DNA of 5,621 nucleotides. Source: Bacteroidales bacterium (GTDB taxonomy: Bacteria; Bacteroidota; Bacteroidia; Bacteroidales; UBA7960). The notes under the pieces were generated by a model. That model saw nothing but the letters and a program-made list of their open reading frames with translations. It ran no database searches and was not told the DNA's origin. Position 1 is the first letter of the stretch. The number at the start of each line of letters is the position of its first letter. Shown here piece by piece: positions 1 to 5,621 of this stretch. The DNA is taken from NCBI GenBank assembly GCA_003557965.1, contig PWND01000317.1, positions 1 to 5,621 of the forward strand, read 5' to 3'. The position numbers and the translations under genes are program-made.

Positions 1-371
1 ACAGGCGTTTCAATAAATCCTATTCTGATTTCTTTTTCATTTCTGAGCCGCTCTTCGATATTTTTCAATTTACCGGCTGACAAAATATACTTTGCAAAGA
101 TCTTGAGTTGATTTTTTAAGCGAATTGGCAGCGTATCCAGTATTGTTCCATCAGAAGGAAGGAGGGGGGGAGAAATCTTGAGCCTCTTTTTTTCGATCAG
201 ATTCTTCTGCCTTATTGCAGCCTGGATATGAGAGTCAAGTACCAGACCCCAAAACCGTATTGAATAATTTGAGCTGTGAATTTCATTTAAAACATCTGCA
301 AGCACTTTTCCAATCTCATCACTTAAATCGCAACGCTCTTTTGTTTTTATTCCAACATCTGTTGCTCTCAT
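1..371 (-). CDS. LIC12162-type putative transferase, 5' part only (runs off left edge)
   Basis: Reading the minus strand from ATG at 371 gives 123 open codons to the window edge, so only the N-terminal part is visible. Residues 29-41 read NEIHSSNYSIRFW, matching the conserved NEIH...R-[FY]-W block near the N-terminus of LIC12162-family putative transferases, which are known from O-antigen-type loci. Residues 29-119 align without a gap to residues 35-125 of the complete neighbour at 810-2180, both segments ending in RIGF, with about 32 of 91 positions identical by hand count. It is therefore a divergent paralogue of that neighbour. The catalytic half lies outside the window. The ATG at 371 is the only ATG between the body and the in-frame TGA at 417-419. 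A GGGA lies about 12 bases upstream, a poor Shine-Dalgarno site. The true start may be upstream if that TGA is a mutation. Function is inferred from family and context only. Confidence 0.8.
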   Translation of the reverse strand, partial: MRATDVGIKTKERCDLSDEIGKVLADVLNEIHSSNYSIRFWGLVLDSHIQAAIRQKNLIEKKRLKISPPLLPSDGTILDTLPIRLKNQLKIFAKYILSAGKLKNIEERLRNEKEIRIGFIETP

Positions 372-416
372 AAAACTATATTCCCAAATAAATACTTTTG
401 TGTAAAAATCATTAAG

Positions 417-473
417 TCATAAGTGCCATTTTTCTAAAATCTTTGTTGCTTCAAAGGCCGGTAATATTTTCAT
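417..473 (-). other. 18-codon open segment in frame with the gene at 1-371, ended by TGA
   Basis: An ATG at 473 opens 18 codons (MKILPAFEATKILEKWHL) and stops at TGA 417-419. It is in the same frame as the transferase fragment that starts at 371. Between this TGA and the ATG at 371 another 15 sense codons are open (LNDFYTKVFIWEYSF). An in-frame TAA sits directly before the ATG at 473. The segment could be the original N-terminus of the downstream gene split by a nonsense mutation, a short leader ORF, or chance. The frame agreement and protein-like composition favour the first, but the segment is too short to decide. Confidence 0.25.
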
Positions 474-478
474 TTATT

Positions 479-507
479 TATATAAAAGGCTCAGAGTTTG
501 TAGTCAA
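479..507 (-). promoter_or_regulatory. Possible promoter for the gene at 1-371
   Basis: On the minus strand TTGACT (502-507) and TATATA (479-484) are separated by exactly 17 bases, close to the general bacterial housekeeping pattern. Transcription from it would begin near 472-474, giving a leader of about 100 bases for the ATG at 371, or an almost leaderless message for the ATG at 473. The sequence is AT-rich, so chance matches are likely. If the host is a Bacteroidota, its main sigma factor prefers TTTG and TAnnTTTG elements, which this site does not match well. Confidence 0.3.
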
Positions 508-809
508 ATGTCTCTCAAACTAAAGTTACAATGCTTTTAGGCACTAAAAATTGAAATAAATTTATTCTGTCTAATTTAAATTGCTTCCTTCAAAAAGCGT
601 AATTTGAATTTCTTAATAAAAAGTGTTTCGTTATAAGCATTTTAGAAAAGCAGCAGAATTTCCAATTTGACTATGAATTTACCAATTTCAACGATCTTAA
701 AACGCCCCGGGAGAAATCTCATAAGAAAATTCACGATAATTAAATTCTAAATGCCTACAAAATAATTGATATAACCAGTATCAGTAATGATGCTTCACAT
801 AGATAATTT

Positions 810-2180
810 TTAAACTTTCCTTGTGAACTTTTTCTTAAACTCCTGATACCTTGAATCTGCCTTTACGTTATTCCACCACTCGTCGGGATCAATTTCATTC
901 ATGTGACGAATCAGGGAATCCACATCATTATGCAGTACCCCCACTTCAATAAAGAACTCATAGAATGGCTTAATCACCTCAGTAGGTTGATCATTCTGCA
1001 GGAAGCCAACTGTAGCATGATCCATATAGATACACTCTAAAAAATTTGTTGCCGGAACGGACAACTGTAAAATTATTTTACAACGAGCCATATCTTCAGC
1101 CATATGTGATAAGCCTGTTGTTTTATCAACCCGGCTGTCATTGATAAAGGAGAGCTCAGATTTATGACTGAATACTTTATTTAATGCACGCGGCCTTGCA
1201 AGAAATTTTTTATAAGTGGCTTGATCTAAGTTATCGAGAAGGTAGGAGGTAAAATTTTTATAAAGGCTTCTGGTGTGCTCTTTAATTTTGGGATAAACCA
1301 GTAAAAGGTCATACTCTTGAGTTACCTTATACTTAAGATAAACCTGGCGAAACTGCTCAAGTCTGTATGCTTTCCATGGCTCATCATTTTCTCTTATTTT
1401 CCATCCCCAGGTACGAAATTTATCCGAAACTGTCCCCTCAAAATCATGAGAGCTGTCTCCTTCAAACTCTCCATAATACGAACCGTGCTGATACCAGGTT
1501 AACTTTGAACCATGCTCAATATATTTAGCAATCAGCATTCTATTATATTCAGACTGTGTAGTATGAACATGAAAATGTTTTTTCGCAGGGTCGAAAAGCT
1601 CAACACTATTATAGTTTTGCTGAAAATGTTCCACCAATATTCTGGGCAGGTGAGATACCACATTTTTCATAAACGGGTCATCTATATTTTTAGAAATTGC
1701 ATTCACCTTCATTCTCTTCTTTTTATTACCTCTGCCCCAGAAAAGCGGAGTGTATATTGGTAATTCAGTACCAACTTCTATTTTTTCTATTTCTGCTAAT
1801 TGCGGAAAACCTATTCTAAAAGTATTTTCCGACTTCAGTTGATGTTCTATTGTAATTCGCCTGCCAAACGACTTTAAATGTTTTATAAAAAGGATAAGTG
1901 ATTTAACTAACTTTTCATTTTTCTGTGGCATGTTTCGGCCATTTACAGGATAAAGATCCGGCTTAGCAACAACCTCCTTCTCACTCATTAATTCAATTCT
2001 GCTTATCATTGCAATAACATGACTTTCCAGCAGTATCATCCAAAAACGTTTGCAAAAATCGGTTCCGTGAATCTCATTCATTACAGGGTGAAGTTCGTTA
2101 AAAAGCTTCCGGTTCAGCTTCTTGCGGTGGGGTGACATAGAATGAGTTATGTCATCTATTGTATTAACTTTTTCAATCAT
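810..2180 (-). CDS. LIC12162-type putative transferase (surface glycan synthesis)
   Basis: This 456-residue protein shows the landmarks of the LIC12162 putative transferase family. They are an N-terminal NEIH...RFW block (35-47), QHGSYYG (231-237), SDKFRTWGW (252-260), a segment ARCKIILQ...TNFLE (365-382) resembling the donor-side region of GT-B-like transferases, and a C-terminal DPDEWW (431-436) followed by a charged helix. No signal peptide or membrane segment is visible, so a cytoplasmic or peripheral enzyme is likely. The family is known from O-antigen-type clusters, but its reaction is not established; resemblance to CDP-glycerol-type glycosyl/polyol-phosphate transferases is inference. 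As I recall, family members often carry additional sequence before the NEIH block, so this copy may be a short form. It begins 31 bp after the ParB-like gene, so the two are probably one operon. The ATG at 2180 has no clear Shine-Dalgarno site; the stop is TAA. A divergent paralogue follows at 1-371. Confidence 0.85.
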   Translation of the reverse strand: MIEKVNTIDDITHSMSPHRKKLNRKLFNELHPVMNEIHGTDFCKRFWMILLESHVIAMISRIELMSEKEVVAKPDLYPVNGRNMPQKNEKLVKSLILFIKHLKSFGRRITIEHQLKSENTFRIGFPQLAEIEKIEVGTELPIYTPLFWGRGNKKKRMKVNAISKNIDDPFMKNVVSHLPRILVEHFQQNYNSVELFDPAKKHFHVHTTQSEYNRMLIAKYIEHGSKLTWYQHGSYYGEFEGDSSHDFEGTVSDKFRTWGWKIRENDEPWKAYRLEQFRQVYLKYKVTQEYDLLLVYPKIKEHTRSLYKNFTSYLLDNLDQATYKKFLARPRALNKVFSHKSELSFINDSRVDKTTGLSHMAEDMARCKIILQLSVPATNFLECIYMDHATVGFLQNDQPTEVIKPFYEFFIEVGVLHNDVDSLIRHMNEIDPDEWWNNVKADSRYQEFKKKFTRKV

Positions 2181-2211
2181 AAATGAATGTTTTTAGAAGC
2201 GTCTTGGATAA

Positions 2212-2868
2212 TCAAAAAGCTTTGAAATCCTCATCATTTCCAGTGATTAACCTGTTATATTCAGGAAGTTTATTTTTCGATTTTTCATGAATAAACCCAA
2301 GCACAGCATACATTTTTTCCACTCCGACTTGCTGAGCAACTGCAATTCGGTGTTTGCCACCAATCATTCTCATTAGTTGCCCACTTCGATCCATTCCCAC
2401 CACCATTTCATGAAAAGGAACTTTGTAAGTACCAAGCCTAAGTTTTGAATGAAATTTGTGTAAATCATACTGGGGCTTATACTTTTCATTCGTAAGAATG
2501 TTTATAATGCGGTTAATTTTTTTGTAAAGCCTGATAGCTTCTCTCTCTGTAATAATTCCTTTCTTTACTTTTAAATACAGCTCTGTATTTTCGAAATCTG
2601 AACCTTTTAAAATTTCAGCAACTGTCTTTGAAAGATAATGATCCTTAATTGGTTTTTTTAAATAATCCCAACAACCACCGCTTATGCCAATATTTGCATC
2701 ATGTCCCGTCAATGAAGTAGAATGTTCTGGAATCAAACAGATATTTTTTACCTCCATTGGATCAATTTTTATAAAGTAGATTTTATTTTCTTTCTTGTCA
2801 CAATTTCGAAATAAAATCCTTTGGTAGGTCTCTGTATTTGCAAATTGTTGATAAAAGGTTCTTATCAT
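2212..2868 (-). CDS. ParB-like domain protein of a glycan-cluster type
   Basis: This 218-residue protein has a C-terminal core resembling the ParB N-terminal/sulfiredoxin-like fold: a hydrophobic strand with EMVVGMDRSG (154-163), then GGKHRIAVAQ (170-179) and a closing strand ending GFIH (191-194). The G-x-H-R motif is the hallmark that binds nucleotide or phosphate in ParB-like domains. The N-terminal half has IDP (35-37), GGCWD (64-68) and FENTELY (92-98). This combination is seen in uncharacterised proteins encoded among polysaccharide-synthesis genes. There is no helix-turn-helix, no ParA partner and no parS-like site, so chromosome partitioning is unlikely. No signal peptide or membrane helix is visible. 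The ATG at 2868 is supported by AAAAGG six bases upstream; the stop is TGA. It lies 140 bp after the ABC exporter gene and 31 bp before the LIC12162-type gene. The biochemical role is unknown. Confidence 0.75.
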   Translation of the reverse strand: MIRTFYQQFANTETYQRILFRNCDKKENKIYFIKIDPMEVKNICLIPEHSTSLTGHDANIGISGGCWDYLKKPIKDHYLSKTVAEILKGSDFENTELYLKVKKGIITEREAIRLYKKINRIINILTNEKYKPQYDLHKFHSKLRLGTYKVPFHEMVVGMDRSGQLMRMIGGKHRIAVAQQVGVEKMYAVLGFIHEKSKNKLPEYNRLITGNDEDFKAF

Positions 2869-2874
2869 AATTGA

Positions 2875-2880
2875 CCTTTT
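2875..2880 (-). promoter_or_regulatory. Ribosome binding site of the ParB-like gene
   Basis: On the minus strand AAAAGG is followed by six bases (TCAATT) and the ATG at 2868. This is the clearest Shine-Dalgarno site in the window and fixes the start of the 218-residue protein. Confidence 0.6.
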
Positions 2881-2959
2881 AGAATAGTTTTTTTGTTGTA
2901 ATAAGGTTTAATTCGATAAGCTTTTTAAATAATTTTAAACTTTAACTAGTTTCGGTTTT

Positions 2960-2983
2960 AAAAAGCCGTGGTGAAAAACCATG
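2960..2983 (-). terminator. Weak terminator-like hairpin after the ABC exporter gene
   Basis: Read on the minus strand, CATGGT and ACCACG form a six-base stem with one A-C mismatch around the five-base loop TTTTC, followed by GGC and a run of five T. It lies 26 bp past the exporter's TGA. The stem is short and imperfect, so it may only attenuate transcription into the 2212-2868 and 810-2180 genes. Confidence 0.35.
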
Positions 2984-3008
2984 TAATTGTCATAATACTG
3001 AAGTGATT

Positions 3009-4805
3009 TCAGGATATTAATGCCATCTTTTTAAATTCTTGATTATTTTTTACAAGCTCATCATAAGTACCCGATTCGAAGATCACTCCCTCTTTCATTA
3101 GATAAAGTATATCACAGTTTTTAACCGTACTGAGTCTGTGAGCGATCATAATAATAGTACGGTCTCCCTTTAGTGAATCTATAGATTTAGAGATTTCTTT
3201 TTCTGTTAAATTATCCAAAGCGGAAGTTGCTTCATCCATAACAAGTACATCCGGATCATGATACAGTGCCCTCGCAATTCCTACCCGCTGTCTTTGACCG
3301 CCTGACAGCCTTGTTCCGTGCTCACCTAACAATGTATTTAAACCGTCAGGAAGCTGATCAACCAGACTCTCTAATTGAGCCATTTTAAGAGCTTTTATCA
3401 CTTTATCCTCGTCAATCTCTTCCTCAGGCAACCCAAAAGCAACATTACTTTTCAACGTCTCATCAGCAAGATAAATCGATTGCGGGATATATCCGATTTT
3501 CTGCTGCCACGCTGAAAGATTTTTATGAATATTGATTCCATCAACCATTATTTCACCTGAAGATGGCTCCATCAACCCAAGAATTAAATCAACAATGGTC
3601 GATTTTCCGGCGCCTGATTCACCGATCAGACCAATAGCCGAGCCCCGGGAAATTTGCAGGGAGATATTTTTCAGGGTTATCTCATTACTGTTAGGGTAAG
3701 TGAATGATATATTATTGATATCGATCACACCTTTGAAGATTAAAGGTGTTGTTTTCTTTCTGTCTTCAATGAACTTTTTACTGTTATCGTCTAACTCCCG
3801 AAGGTCATTGTATATTGGATTGATGGATACCAAGTTATACATCAAATATGTATAATCGGATGTAATGGTTCTGACCGCCGGCATCAACCTTACTATTGCC
3901 ATACCAAATAGAGTTAATATTGGAATAATCGTACTCATTGGCCTTCCCTGCCATACCAAAATAGAGGCGATCAGCATCATCCCCATAACCGCTATTGTTT
4001 CTATGAGAGGCTGGGGTACTTTTTTAATATAGGATATATATGTGAGAAGGCGGGTACTCCTTCTGGCCTCGGTACTAAATTTCTCTATAAACTCAGCTTC
4101 CCGGTTCAGTACCCTTGCATCTTTCAAACCGCCTAAACCTTGATTAACAGCTTTAATCATCTCCCGGCGATGCACCTGCTCCTGTTCTCCATATTCTTTC
4201 ACTTTCTTTCTTGTAAAATACAGAAACGTACCCGCTCCAAAACCGGCAAAAAATATTACCATTAAAGTAATTAACGGCTCAGCAACAAATAGTAATAATA
4301 GAATTGATAATGCCATTACACCTTCCTTCGAAATTGAAAGTATTTTTCGAAGCACATCATTAATTAAAATCGTGACTTCCTGGGTAATATTTCTGAGCAG
4401 CTCGGCGGTATTTCGTTGAAGATGAAATGTATATGGCGCCTTCATATAGTTACTCATCATTCTGTGGCTAATCGTGTACCGCCGATTGTATATAAATCGC
4501 GCCTGAATGTAGTTAAACAAGAGTATATAGGCACTTTTAAGTACAAAAACCCCCACAAGCACTCCAGAACCCCAAAGTAAAAGATCTCTTGAGCTTTCAA
4601 TTTCAAGTGAATTTAACAGAGGCTGGATTATTTCAAGCTCAAGCACTCTTTCCGGAGAAGCGACAATCGATACAAATGCAGGTATCATACCTATGCCAAT
4701 CACTTCGAGTGCAGCTGCTATTAACATGAGCCCAAAAAGCATAAAAACTTTAATTGGATCACCTTTTGGAAGTATAAAAAAGAGTTTATGAATTATCTCT
4801 CGCAA
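3009..4805 (-). CDS. MsbA/PglK-type ABC exporter (membrane and ATPase domains fused)
   Basis: This 598-residue half-transporter has about six predicted membrane segments (near 19-48, 76-100, 162-176, 177-196, 266-285 and 290-310), then a nucleotide-binding domain. ATPase motifs are complete: A-loop Tyr370, Walker A GESGAGKST (395-403), Q-loop Gln442, signature LSGGQ (500-504), Walker B LVMDE with catalytic Glu525, D-loop SALD (528-531) and switch His556. It should work as a homodimer in the inner membrane. Length and architecture fit lipid or lipid-linked oligosaccharide flippases, and the downstream transferase and ParB-like genes favour a glycan substrate; peptide or drug export cannot be excluded from sequence alone. 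The start is TTG at 4805: an in-frame TAA lies five codons upstream with no ATG between, and the first ATG inside (Met22) would remove the conserved pre-membrane segment. A GGGA lies about nine bases before the TTG. The stop is TGA. Confidence 0.92.
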   Translation of the reverse strand: MREIIHKLFFILPKGDPIKVFMLFGLMLIAAALEVIGIGMIPAFVSIVASPERVLELEIIQPLLNSLEIESSRDLLLWGSGVLVGVFVLKSAYILLFNYIQARFIYNRRYTISHRMMSNYMKAPYTFHLQRNTAELLRNITQEVTILINDVLRKILSISKEGVMALSILLLLFVAEPLITLMVIFFAGFGAGTFLYFTRKKVKEYGEQEQVHRREMIKAVNQGLGGLKDARVLNREAEFIEKFSTEARRSTRLLTYISYIKKVPQPLIETIAVMGMMLIASILVWQGRPMSTIIPILTLFGMAIVRLMPAVRTITSDYTYLMYNLVSINPIYNDLRELDDNSKKFIEDRKKTTPLIFKGVIDINNISFTYPNSNEITLKNISLQISRGSAIGLIGESGAGKSTIVDLILGLMEPSSGEIMVDGINIHKNLSAWQQKIGYIPQSIYLADETLKSNVAFGLPEEEIDEDKVIKALKMAQLESLVDQLPDGLNTLLGEHGTRLSGGQRQRVGIARALYHDPDVLVMDEATSALDNLTEKEISKSIDSLKGDRTIIMIAHRLSTVKNCDILYLMKEGVIFESGTYDELVKNNQEFKKMALIS

Positions 4806-5105
4806 AATATATCCCGATTAACTTTTTAAGGTTTCTTAGCAAACACTGGAAAAATCTACTTTAGCAGTCTTTAATGTATGATCTTTTCATTCGAATTCTC
4901 AATTTGAATTTTTTAATGGCAATTCATAGAGTCGTCAAAATATCTGCATTTCATTTATAGAACGGAGTCAGATTGGAGGAAATGGTATGCTCTTATTTAA
5001 AATATCCGTCAGATTATGATTTGCCCAGTATATGCGTTATTCGTTACAAAGCTTTTGAATATGAATGTAAAAAAAACTCTATTAAATTTAAGCAGTATGG
5101 AACAG
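4806..5105. other. Intergenic region upstream of the ABC exporter gene
   Basis: This 300-bp gap must hold the exporter's promoter if it is not co-transcribed with the gene at 5106-5465. I find no convincing promoter, riboswitch, RNA gene or strong terminator. On the minus strand only very short ORFs occur. On the plus strand a 44-codon ORF starts at 4982 and is listed separately. Confidence 0.45.
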
Positions 5106-5116
5106 CTAAATTTTAA
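4982..5116 (+). CDS. Possible small 44-residue protein, doubtful
   Basis: An open frame begins at ATG 4982 and ends at TAA 5114-5116. The product starts MVCSYLKYPSDYDL and is rich in Tyr, Lys and Cys (3 Cys), with no signal peptide or membrane helix. A GGAGGA (4975-4980) lies only one base before this ATG, too close for normal use. It would suit the out-of-frame ATG at 4987, which opens only ten codons. In the same frame a TTG at 4973 has GGAG five bases upstream and would add three residues. The frame converges on, and overlaps by 11 bases, the 3' end of the gene at 5106-5465. It resembles no family I know and may be chance or a remnant. Confidence 0.2.
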   Translation: MVCSYLKYPSDYDLPSICVIRYKAFEYECKKNSIKFKQYGTAKF

Positions 5117-5465
5117 AAGACAGCGTGAATACAGCTCCCTGAGCCGTTCCCAGTGAATTCCATATCATATCTTCTAAAAGCGGCTCTCCCTTTCCAAATA
5201 ATCCATCGTATATAAGTTCCTTGCTCAATCCGAGTGCAAGAGTAATTACTGCTGATTTCCAAATTGAATCAGTAATTATGTACGACCCCAAATAGACCAT
5301 CGAACTTACCGTGTAGTGCAGTTTCAGATAGTCTTCCAGGTTGTCATTAGTTGCCACTAAAATTACCGGTGACAATGTGGCCAGCTGTGCAACTTCTTTA
5401 AATTGTGCCTGTACAGTGGAATCCAATGCAAAAAACAAAACTACTGTGAGAAGTAGTGGTTTCAT
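5106..5465 (-). CDS. YfiM-like small exported or membrane protein
   Basis: This 119-residue protein has a likely signal peptide (1-20: Lys2, hydrophobic core, VQA before Gln21). A mature region follows that matches the YfiM/DUF2279 pattern: LKLHYTVSS (47-55) in place of the usual DKxxH, hydrophobic stretches around 56-80, GLSKELIYD (79-87), and a terminal block with Asp99, Asn103, Gly106 and Gly110 resembling the family's D...G...G ending. The GxSKE...D element is the best match. YfiM proteins are small envelope proteins, often lipoproteins, of unknown function; here no lipobox Cys is present, so it is more likely a periplasmic or membrane-associated form. The ATG at 5465 lacks a recognisable Shine-Dalgarno site; the stop is TAG. 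A hairpin element and an 8-bp repeat array lie directly upstream. It is 300 bp from the exporter gene and probably a separate unit. Confidence 0.65.
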   Translation of the reverse strand: MKPLLLTVVLFFALDSTVQAQFKEVAQLATLSPVILVATNDNLEDYLKLHYTVSSMVYLGSYIITDSIWKSAVITLALGLSKELIYDGLFGKGEPLLEDMIWNSLGTAQGAVFTLSFKI

Positions 5466-5484
5466 CTATCTGAATATATGTTGA

Positions 5485-5492
5485 ATCGTTAA
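5485..5492. repeat. Isolated copy of the 8-bp repeat unit
   Basis: ATCGTTAA occurs once here, 20 bases from the start codon of the YfiM-like gene, and is separated from the main array at 5523 by the hairpin element. The start-to-start distance is 38 bp, not a multiple of 8. It is as if the hairpin had been inserted into, or recombined with, an older array. Confidence 0.7.
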
Positions 5493-5497
5493 ACCTG

Positions 5498-5523
5498 TCT
5501 GCCGAAGCTTTAGCGCAGGCAGA
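5498..5523. repeat. Imperfect hairpin element next to the repeat array
   Basis: TCTGCC (5498-5503) and GGCAGA (5518-5523) are perfect inverted arms. Inside, GC (5507-5508) and GC (5513-5514) pair around a TTTA loop, with a three-by-three internal bulge (GAA/GCA). It is much more GC-rich than its surroundings and lies in the short region between the YfiM-like start codon and the tandem array. Such a short, structured, GC-rich intergenic palindrome resembles REP-like dispersed elements. A terminator is less likely, because neither side has a clean T-run. Confidence 0.55.
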
Positions 5524-5621
5524 TCGTTAAATCGTTAAATCGTTAAATCGTTAAATCGTTAAATCGTTAAATCGTTAAATCGTTAAATCGTTAAATCGTT
5601 AAATCGTTAAATCGTTAAATC
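5523..5621. repeat. Tandem array of the 8-bp unit ATCGTTAA, at least 12 copies
   Basis: Twelve perfect head-to-tail copies of ATCGTTAA plus three bases of a thirteenth fill the last 99 bases and run off the window edge, so the full length is unknown. No substitutions are seen, which points to recent expansion or slippage, or to an assembly collapse or extension. The unit carries TAA on both strands and is not a multiple of three, so every frame is closed and the array is non-coding. Its position 58 bases 5' of the YfiM-like start could let copy-number changes alter that gene's promoter or spacing. Confidence 0.95.

Larger units (their letters stand above)
372..809. other. AT-rich intergenic region between the two transferase genes
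   Basis: This 438-bp stretch separates the tandem paralogues. Besides the short ORF and promoter-like site listed separately, I see no gene, RNA gene or clear terminator. A 26-codon minus-strand ORF (642-722) crosses a locally GC-rich patch, cccgggg-like around 703-712, and is probably not a gene. The length of the gap argues that the gene at 1-371 is transcribed from its own promoter rather than only by read-through from 810-2180. Confidence 0.5.

Noticed and set aside
417..419. TGA read as a sense codon (recoding)
   Set aside because: The exporter and the ParB-like gene both end sensibly at TGA, so TGA is an ordinary stop in this genome. A mutation or a downstream start is simpler.
642..722. 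26-codon minus-strand ORF starting MRFLPGRF
   Set aside because: Very short, no Shine-Dalgarno site, no recognisable family, and situated in an AT-rich gap where such frames arise by chance.
1317..1763. Two plus-strand open frames (1317-1502 and 1512-1763) inside the transferase gene
   Set aside because: Both lie wholly within 810-2180 on the opposite strand, whose product has clear family motifs. The plus-strand products show no recognisable domain, and no ribosome site precedes them; they are antisense shadows.
2212..2868. Chromosome or plasmid partition protein ParB
   Set aside because: Only the ParB-like fold motif is present. There is no helix-turn-helix or dimerisation domain, no ParA gene and no parS site, and the neighbours are glycan genes.
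4803..4840. Bacteroidota-like promoter (TTTG ... TATATTTTG) at the exporter start
   Set aside because: The element spacing is about 28 bases instead of about 19-21, the second element does not match TAnnTTTG exactly, and it would place the transcript start inside the coding region.
5523..5621. CRISPR array
   Set aside because: The units are 8 bp with no spacers between them; this is a simple tandem repeat.

Overview
The window is AT-rich bacterial DNA. Every convincing gene lies on the minus strand, so transcription runs from high to low coordinates. The Shine-Dalgarno sites are mostly weak or absent, one gene starts with TTG, and the gene content is cell-envelope glycan genes. This suggests Bacteroidota or a relative such as Balneolota/Rhodothermota. 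That placement is inference from style only; there is no rRNA or marker gene here.

Layout in the direction of transcription (right to left). An array of 8-bp direct repeats (5523-5621) runs off the right edge. A short hairpin element (5498-5523) separates it from a small secreted or membrane protein of YfiM-like type (5106-5465). After a roughly 300-bp gap with no firm gene comes a 598-residue MsbA/PglK-type ABC exporter with fused membrane and ATPase domains (3009-4805). After a 140-bp spacer with a weak terminator-like hairpin comes a 218-residue protein with a ParB-like C-terminal motif (2212-2868). It is followed 31 bp later by a 456-residue protein of the LIC12162-type putative transferase family (810-2180). 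A 438-bp AT-rich gap follows. Then the 5' end of a second, divergent LIC12162-type gene (1-371) runs off the left edge.

The most coherent reading is part of a surface-polysaccharide (O-antigen or capsule-like) locus. The ABC protein would flip or export a lipid-linked glycan. The LIC12162-type proteins would add or modify glycan or polyol-phosphate groups. The ParB-like protein belongs to a poorly understood family found in such clusters. The YfiM-like gene beyond the 300-bp gap is probably unrelated and may be controlled by the repeat-bearing region upstream of it.

Main points for a second look: tandem paralogous transferases that align without gaps over about 91 residues at roughly one-third identity; an in-frame TGA just upstream of the second copy, with readable sequence on its far side; the 8-bp repeat array and hairpin 5' of the YfiM-like gene; and a possible 44-codon plus-strand ORF at 4982-5116.
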